Source: an uncultured Eubacterium sp. (lineage in GTDB: Bacteria > Bacillota > Clostridia > Peptostreptococcales > Anaerovoracaceae). From it: a stretch of 11,692 nt of DNA. Shown here piece by piece: positions 7,696 to 11,692 of the stretch. The notes below the pieces were generated by a model. That model made no database searches. It was not told the origin of the DNA and was given only the letters and a program-made list of their open reading frames with translations. Every line of letters begins with the position of its first letter. Position 1 is the stretch's first letter. The DNA lies in the NCBI GenBank assembly GCA_937966095.1, contig CALCKF010000112.1:1-11692 (forward strand), in the 5' to 3' direction. The position numbers and the translations under genes were made by a program.

Positions 7696-8392
7696 CTGAA
7701 CGATCCTCCTCTGTCTCTATTATATATCCTTTCAGCCCGTCTCTGCCGGTATCTCTGCCTCCTGCTGCCTCAGCTTCAGCTTTCACTTTCCCGCGCATGT
7801 GACCATTCACAGCATCGATCCCCATAACGGCAGCAAGACCGGACGGGGTGACCATCTCCGTATCCACATCAGCGGTCATGAATCTATAACTGCAGTTTTC
7901 CCGCAATGCCATCACCGCCGGGACAGGCACCGGTATCTCTCCATGACTGCATACCACAGTACCGCTTCCGTCATATATAGGTGAAACCTCTACTCTGTCA
8001 GGCGCTATGACTTCCAGCGCCATGCCTATACCCAGTGCATTCTTTACCGCCTCGTCGCGCCCTACTTCATGAAAATGCACTGTTTCTAAAGTCATGCCGT
8101 GTACTTTTGCCTCAGCTTCGGCTATATATCCATATATCTTCATCGCTGTGGCTTTGGCAGCATCTGAAAAACCGCTTTTTCTTATAATATGTATAACATC
8201 TTCATAACTTCTTCCATGTCCGGATTCTGCGTGAACATGGCTATGATCATTTTCACATGCACGTTCATGAGGAAATAAAGATGTTTCTGTTTTTTTCATG
8301 ATCTTTTCTCTTTCCCCCGTAAGGTCGGTAAGCACGTTCAGGACCATATCACCACTGATTCCTCCGGTACAGTCAAGATACAATATTTTCAT
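7682..8392 (-). CDS. LarC-like nickel-insertion protein, N-terminal (LarC1) part only, shortened
   Basis: This 236-residue protein begins MKILYLDCTGGISGDM (1-16), the signature of LarC (nickel-pincer cofactor synthesis), which inserts nickel into the pyridinium dithiocarboxylate intermediate for lactate racemase and related enzymes. Other LarC marks are a His-rich stretch with HSHVHAESGHGR (50-61), AEAEAKVHG (91-99), HFHEVG (106-111), CSHGEIPVPVPA (148-159) and TPSG (182-185). Compared with full LarC1 the region after residue 24 is shortened, the segment after HEVG reads RDEAVKNALG instead of the usual AVDSIVDI-G, and the C-terminal LarC2 domain (CTP and metal binding) is absent: the next gene is SseB-like. 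GGAG lies 8 bases before ATG 8392. It heads the larC-to-kinase operon. Metal binding or a different, regulatory job is possible; nickel insertion is not assured. Confidence 0.8.
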   Translation of the reverse strand: MKILYLDCTGGISGDMVLNVLTDLTGEREKIMKKTETSLFPHERACENDHSHVHAESGHGRSYEDVIHIIRKSGFSDAAKATAMKIYGYIAEAEAKVHGMTLETVHFHEVGRDEAVKNALGIGMALEVIAPDRVEVSPIYDGSGTVVCSHGEIPVPVPAVMALRENCSYRFMTADVDTEMVTPSGLAAVMGIDAVNGHMRGKVKAEAEAAGGRDTGRDGLKGYIIETEEDRSDVTE

Positions 8393-8453
8393 ATCAAAAG
8401 CTCCATAATGTAGAAGAGTGACACACCTCTCCCAACTTTAACATACTTATATA

Positions 8454-8482
8454 ACTATACATTGATTGAAAAAAAAAGGCAA
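8454..8482 (-). promoter_or_regulatory. Possible promoter for the larC-valS-folC operon
   Basis: On the minus strand TTGCCT (8477-8482, 4 of 6 matches to the -35 consensus) is followed by 17 bases and TATAGT (8454-8459, 5 of 6). The -35 box lies in the 3' arm of the terminator hairpin and the spacer includes its T-run. The predicted start near 8447 leaves about 55 bases before ATG 8392. The match is moderate; nothing better is visible before larC. Confidence 0.4.
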
Positions 8483-8505
8483 GTGTTCGCTGACACTTTG
8501 CCTTC
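8468..8505 (-). terminator. Rho-independent terminator downstream of the GrpU-like/DUF2284/GNAT unit
   Basis: Read on the minus strand, AAGGCAAAGTGT and ACACTTGCCTT form a GC-containing stem with one unpaired A and a short CAGCG-type loop, followed by nine T residues (8477-8469). This is a textbook intrinsic terminator. It lies 175 bases after the GNAT stop codon and before the larC promoter, separating the two transcription units. On the plus strand only CGTTTT follows, so it should act mainly on minus-strand transcripts. Confidence 0.85.
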
Positions 8506-8679
8506 GTTTTAATTGATTGTCAAAATTTATTTCTCACTTTTCATGGTTAATAATAGCTCCTTATAAATTATTGAGGAAAATGCCATACCTTTGATGATAG
8601 ACTAAAACTATAAAACAGAATATAATTATTTTTAAAATAAAATAAGTCAGTTGCTGTGAGGTCATTACGATGCGCAAAC

Positions 8680-9252
8680 TCAATATTGCAACATCGCTCC
8701 TGATACATTACCATACATACTGCCAAAAGTAGTCTCTAAAATATTAAGCCTTAACTTAATTCTATTCCTATGGATCCTATGGAAAATGGAAGATTGATAT
8801 TTTCCACAGATATTAATAGCCTTTTTCGTAGATATATCATATAACTGCACGCCACATTCATATATCGGTTCAGGATAATTGTCAATAAAAAAATCCTTTA
8901 CCCTATGGGAGTATCTGAATCCGCACTTCTCATAAAATGGCAGTGTCAACGGGCTGTCACCGGTCCCGACCTGTAGTATCGTATAATTCTCGCGGCATAT
9001 CTTCTCTACGAAATCGATAAGCGCTCTTCCATATCCATGCCGCTGATATCTCTCATCTACTGCTATGCTTTTTATCTCACATACGCCATCTCCCTCGTCA
9101 GTAACGATACATTCACCTTTTATCCCATCATCATCCAGTACGTACATGTTTCCTCTGTCCAGATACCGGTCTATCATTGATTCATATTCATCAGCCAGCA
9201 AAAGCAGCTGCATATATCTTTTTCTGCTGTCCTTGACTTCTTTTATCTTCAT
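8680..9252 (-). CDS. GNAT-family N-acetyltransferase, YvbK-like, with C-terminal extension
   Basis: Residues 1-143 follow the Bacillus YvbK-type GNAT family: LLLLADEYESMIDRYLDRGNMYVL (16-39), CEIKSIAVDERYQRHGYGRALIDF (58-81) with the acetyl-CoA loop RYQRHGYGRA, VGTGDSPLTLPFYEKCGF (95-112), and the family ending DFFIDNYPEPIYECGVQLYD (120-139). YvbK-like proteins usually stop close to this point. Here the frame continues about 47 residues into a basic, AT-rich stretch (AINICGKYQSS to GAMLQY) with no recognised domain, which may be a readthrough or frameshift product. The substrate is unknown. It starts 13 bases after the DUF2284 stop codon and has only a weak AAGG ribosome binding site, consistent with dependence on upstream translation. 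The terminator at 8468-8505 ends the unit. Confidence 0.85.
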   Translation of the reverse strand: MKIKEVKDSRKRYMQLLLLADEYESMIDRYLDRGNMYVLDDDGIKGECIVTDEGDGVCEIKSIAVDERYQRHGYGRALIDFVEKICRENYTILQVGTGDSPLTLPFYEKCGFRYSHRVKDFFIDNYPEPIYECGVQLYDISTKKAINICGKYQSSIFHRIHRNRIKLRLNILETTFGSMYGNVSGAMLQY

Positions 9253-9265
9253 AATTTAAGTGGCC

Positions 9266-9748
9266 TTAATATAGTATTATTGAGAATAACCTCAGTTTAT
9301 CATCGTTTTCCCAACATTTCATCCCCAAATGTTCCGCCATCTTCTGACAATCTATACAGTACGCCGAAACACATGCGCTATTTTTCCACGGACCTGCTGA
9401 TATCATAAGGGGCTTTTTCCCCTCGCACCGTTCCACAATACATAACATCTTCTCGGTCAGACTGTTTATACCTGCCTTTTGCCATTCGTAAAATCTGTCC
9501 ATATCTTTATCTGCCGCATTTATTTCCATTTGCAGGACAAGCGCTCTCTTATATCCTGAGATCTTCTCTTTCAAGTCGACTACTGCGCCAACCTCCGGCG
9601 GACAATTTGGCTCTTTTCCATACCTGCCGCAAAGATTTTCTTCACAGTAATGTCGATATTCCGGCACTATCACAAAGTCACTCGTTCTCATTACGGCCGC
9701 ATGCGAAAAACCCATACTTTCGGCTATCCTGTCATACCCTACTGTCAT
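9266..9748 (-). CDS. DUF2284 Cys-rich predicted metal-binding protein
   Basis: This 160-residue cytosolic protein has the DUF2284 signature CEENLCGRYGKEPNCPPEVG (35-54), i.e. C-x4-C-x3-G-x4-C-P-P, and a second cluster C126-x4-C131-x2-C134 followed by AEHLGMKCW, matching the family C-terminal motif before an E-A/H-L-G-I/M segment. Nine cysteines in 160 residues suggest iron-sulfur or zinc binding; this is inferred, and the family has no established reaction that I know. Its ATG (9748-9746) overlaps the stop of the GrpU-like gene as ATGA, so the two are translationally coupled. A weak GGGGAAAG lies upstream. The arrangement suggests the protein acts with the Fe-S-type shell protein, for example in metal delivery or redox sensing, but that is a hypothesis. 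Confidence 0.85.
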   Translation of the reverse strand: MTVGYDRIAESMGFSHAAVMRTSDFVIVPEYRHYCEENLCGRYGKEPNCPPEVGAVVDLKEKISGYKRALVLQMEINAADKDMDRFYEWQKAGINSLTEKMLCIVERCEGKKPLMISAGPWKNSACVSAYCIDCQKMAEHLGMKCWENDDKLRLFSIILY

Positions 9749-10044
9749 AGTTCTTTCCCCATTTTTGTCTTTATCTTTTCTATCGCCGCTTCTACCGATG
9801 ACGTATCACCGAATATGGCAATAAGTATCATATTCTGCGGACAGCTTCCGCGTATCTCTTTTACGAATACTCCGGCTGCCTTCTCTGCTATGTCGGCTGC
9901 TACAATCATCTCTATCATCTTTCCCTGCACCAGCCCTATGGCATCTGCGTTATACATATCTTCCCCATCCTTTATCATATCCGAACGTCTGCCAATTATA
10001 TCGAACGTCCCGATTGATGGATGTTTTATGATCATTATATCCAT
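9745..10044 (-). CDS. Permuted BMC-domain microcompartment shell protein, GrpU-like (Fe-S signature GSCPQ)
   Basis: This 99-residue protein is a single BMC domain in the permuted PduU/EutS order. An N-terminal strand region (HPSIGTFDIIGRRS, 8-21) precedes the core ADAIGLVQGKMIEMIVAADIAEKAAGV (33-59). Strands containing VKEIRGSCPQNMILIAIFGD (61-80) follow, and a final helix starts TSSVEAAIEKI (81-91). GSCPQ at 66-70 fits the G-x-C-P-Q motif of GrpU, a shell protein from glycyl-radical propanediol microcompartments whose Cys residues bind an Fe-S cluster at the hexamer centre; Cys68 is the only cysteine in the protein. No other BMC shell gene or signature enzyme is in this window, so the gene is an orphan here. 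ATG 10044 is used; ATG 10035 (residue 4) is possible, as neither has a strong ribosome binding site. It overlaps DUF2284 as ATGA. Confidence 0.85.
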   Translation of the reverse strand: MDIMIIKHPSIGTFDIIGRRSDMIKDGEDMYNADAIGLVQGKMIEMIVAADIAEKAAGVFVKEIRGSCPQNMILIAIFGDTSSVEAAIEKIKTKMGKEL

Positions 10045-10063
10045 TCTTCATCCACGCTTTCAT

Positions 10064-10115
10064 ATTTGCCTGAAACAGGCAAATCGCCACATATTGCGAA
10101 GATGTGGCGATTTGC
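10064..10115 (-). promoter_or_regulatory. Two overlapping hairpins between nitrilase and GrpU-like genes
   Basis: Minus strand: hairpin 1 is a perfect 14-base-pair stem (arms 10102-10115 and 10079-10092, GCAAATCGCCACAT) with a 9-base loop. Hairpin 2 is a perfect 9-base-pair stem (arms 10076-10084 and 10064-10072) with a 3-base loop. They share bases 10079-10084, so only one can form fully at a time. No T-run follows, so this is not an ordinary terminator. It ends about 20 bases before ATG 10044. Confidence 0.6.
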
Positions 10116-10140
10116 TTTAAATCATTGTACATTCAGTTTA

Positions 10141-11088
10141 CTATTTGCATATGTTCATGATCTCGTTCTCTCTGAAATCCGCTTCTCTCGACGCACAGTC
10201 TTTGTCATGATCAGGAATTGTCTTATAAACAGGAGCTTCCGACAGATTATTTACATACGGCATAGGAGGATCAAAGAATTTGAGCTGTCTCAAGAACTGA
10301 TCCGTATAACACGTTCCGTATCTTCTGGCATCCCTTACTCTATCGATGTCTAATGTCATGGTCAGTGAAGCAGGAGTAGAACCGGCCTCATAGAGTACCA
10401 TTCCATCAGGTCCGCATACTACAGAATGACCGTAAGCATAGCTTCCAAGATACTCTCCTGTCATATTCATAGAGATGAAATATGCCTGGTTTTCAAGCGC
10501 TCTTACTCTAGGGATCGACTTGCACACTTCATAAAGTCCTTCCGGATCAATAGCCGGCTTTATAAGTACTTCCGCACCCATTAATGCCAGATTTCTTGAG
10601 ATCTCAGGGAAACACCAGTCGTGGCAGTTGAGCACCCCTATCTTTATACCCTTTTCCTTGATATCGAATGTGCAGTATTCTCTTCCCGGAGTGATTATAT
10701 CTTCTACCGGATAATACGGGCACATCTTCCTGTAAACATCAATAAGTTCACCTTCAGGATTAAAAATAGGAATTGAATTATAGCGGAGCGTTTTCCCATC
10801 CACTTCTTTGACTTCCAACATACTTCCTGCTATCAGATATATACCGTATTTGCTCGCTATCTTTGACAATTCATCCGTAACTTTACCCGGAATCGTATCT
10901 CCACCGATCTCAGTTTCATCTCCACGCCAGAAACGACCTATGGACATTTCAACTCCTACAATAATCTCTGGCTTGTTCATCTGTATCATCAGATTGTCGA
11001 CATCCCTGTGTATTCTTTCGAGACAAGTTTCAAAATCCATGCTCGTTCCGGCACTTTGGATCATTCCTACATTCAGATATTTACCCAT
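10141..11088 (-). CDS. Nitrilase-superfamily carbon-nitrogen hydrolase (amidase-like)
   Basis: This 315-residue cytosolic enzyme is predicted to hydrolyse an amide or nitrile C-N bond through a Glu-Lys-Cys triad. The triad is visible: Glu47 in IIVGVEMS, Lys121 in DVYRKMCPYYP and Cys155 in VLNCHDWCFPEISR, the nucleophile motif. A further family element is RALENQAYFISMN (196-208). The motif after the Cys, C-H-D-W-C-F-P-E, fits the superfamily's general pattern, but does not identify a substrate; formamidase and aliphatic-amidase branches are possible. It is full length. GGGAG lies just before ATG 11088. It begins 60 bases after the upstream membrane-protein stop codon, so the pair may form one transcription unit in which the transporter-like protein supplies substrate (inference). 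Confidence 0.88.
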   Translation of the reverse strand: MGKYLNVGMIQSAGTSMDFETCLERIHRDVDNLMIQMNKPEIIVGVEMSIGRFWRGDETEIGGDTIPGKVTDELSKIASKYGIYLIAGSMLEVKEVDGKTLRYNSIPIFNPEGELIDVYRKMCPYYPVEDIITPGREYCTFDIKEKGIKIGVLNCHDWCFPEISRNLALMGAEVLIKPAIDPEGLYEVCKSIPRVRALENQAYFISMNMTGEYLGSYAYGHSVVCGPDGMVLYEAGSTPASLTMTLDIDRVRDARRYGTCYTDQFLRQLKFFDPPMPYVNNLSEAPVYKTIPDHDKDCASREADFRENEIMNICK

Positions 11089-11148
11089 TTTTTTCTCCCT
11101 TCATGTTTTAATTGTTTGGATGTTATAAAAGTATTTAACTAATGCATA

Positions 11149-11692
11149 TTAAAAGTATTTCAGAAGATTGAGCAGACACGATACTGTTATCGCCACGCCC
11201 ATTATATATCCTGCATTTGCTACTATATACATGCACGGCGCCGTAGATTCGAACATGAATTTTTCTTCTTCTTCGTTTCTTGCCGAACGCCTTGTTACTT
11301 CCGTAGTAACTATCATTACTCCCGGCATAAGGAACATGAGTCCCATACCAGCGGCTGCTGATAACCAGAAATCATACCCTAAAAGCTTTCCGCATATGCC
11401 TCCTCCAAGTGCAAGACCCAGCGTCGCAAGTACGAGTGTAGCTACGACAGGAAGCAGGGAAGCCAACAGAGCCTGCGGAGTACAATCATTTATAGACTGC
11501 ATTATCCATATTATGAATACCGATATAACGAATCCATACGAATGTGATCGGTCAAGCAGATTCATCCTCAACGCACCTACTGCGCACCCTATAAGTCCCA
11601 GGAAGAATGCGTATATGCAGTTGCTCACGCCGGTCAGATTCGCCAGCCAGTATGCTCCTAACGACAGTATTGCCAGTTCGAACAGCACAAAT
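11149..11692 (-). CDS. Multi-pass membrane protein, N-terminus outside the window
   Basis: The reading frame is open to the window edge, so the true start lies beyond 11692; the GTG at 11688 is only an internal possibility. About 180 residues are visible, counting from that GTG as residue 1. They hold about six hydrophobic segments (about 3-19, 24-41, 50-66, 72-98, 107-127 and 150-176) and one charged loop (TRRSARNEEEEKF, about 131-143). The Gly-rich stretch ATLGLALGGGICGKLLG and the MFLMPGVMIVTTE segment suggest a permease-like protein, but I do not recognise the family. Its location before the nitrilase gene makes uptake or export of an amide-type substrate an attractive but unproven idea. 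Confidence 0.75.
   Translation of the reverse strand, partial: FVLFELAILSLGAYWLANLTGVSNCIYAFFLGLIGCAVGALRMNLLDRSHSYGFVISVFIIWIMQSINDCTPQALLASLLPVVATLVLATLGLALGGGICGKLLGYDFWLSAAAGMGLMFLMPGVMIVTTEVTRRSARNEEEEKFMFESTAPCMYIVANAGYIMGVAITVSCLLNLLKYF

Larger units (their letters stand above)
8393..8679. other. 287-base AT-rich intergenic region with leader-like mini-ORF
   Basis: This is the longest gap between genes. It holds the terminator (8468-8505) and the possible larC promoter (8454-8482). Minus strand 8544-8527 could encode the five-residue peptide MKSEK, with AGGAG (8557-8561) 12 bases upstream; this is probably chance. The word ATTGATTG occurs on both sides of the terminator (8461-8468 and 8512-8519). 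No T-box sequence, riboswitch or longer gene was found in either strand. Confidence 0.6.

Noticed and set aside
10064..10115. Intrinsic terminator between nitrilase and GrpU-like genes
   Set aside because: Strong stems are present, but neither strand has a following T-run.
1..11692. tRNA, rRNA, CRISPR, insertion sequences, attachment sites
   Set aside because: No cloverleaf-like or rRNA-like segment, repeated spacers, transposase motif or terminal inverted repeat was seen in either strand.

Overview
The window carries only protein-coding genes, all read from the minus strand, so transcription runs from high to low coordinates. Gene content (a GrpU-like microcompartment shell protein, a LarC-type nickel protein, DUF2284, YvbK-like GNAT, valS-folC pair), strong AGGAGG-type ribosome binding sites, heavy use of ATA for Ile and many 4-base ATGA overlaps point to an anaerobic Bacillota, most likely a member of Clostridia. 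No rRNA, tRNA, CRISPR array, insertion sequence or phage gene was seen.

In transcription order: (a) 11692-10141 holds the 3' part of a multi-pass membrane protein and a complete nitrilase-superfamily amidohydrolase. (b) After a 96-base gap holding two overlapping hairpins comes a compact three-gene unit: a permuted BMC shell protein with the GrpU Fe-S signature GSCPQ (10044-9745), a Cys-rich DUF2284 protein joined to it by an ATGA overlap (9748-9266), and a YvbK-like acetyltransferase (9252-8680). A strong intrinsic terminator lies downstream at about 8468-8505. (c) A second, long unit starts at a promoter overlapping that terminator: LarC N-domain protein, SseB-domain protein, small two-TM membrane protein, valS, folC, diacylglycerol kinase-family lipid kinase, a GNAT acetyltransferase and probably a double-OB single-stranded-DNA-binding protein. 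Genes from larC to the kinase overlap or are separated by a few bases, so co-transcription and translational coupling are likely. (d) A well-formed promoter (TTTACA-17-TATAAA) just after the SSB gene drives a GtrA-type membrane protein whose C-terminus enters a phosphoglucomutase/phosphomannomutase N-terminal region and then runs off the window.

The most notable part is unit (b). A lone GrpU-type shell protein, normally one component of a glycyl-radical microcompartment, sits here with no other shell or enzyme gene in view and is tightly coupled to a predicted metal-binding DUF2284 protein. Also notable are a LarC that has only the N-terminal half and has lost motif residues, a GtrA-phosphohexomutase fusion, and a valS operon without a visible T-box. 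Functions beyond the named families are inference.
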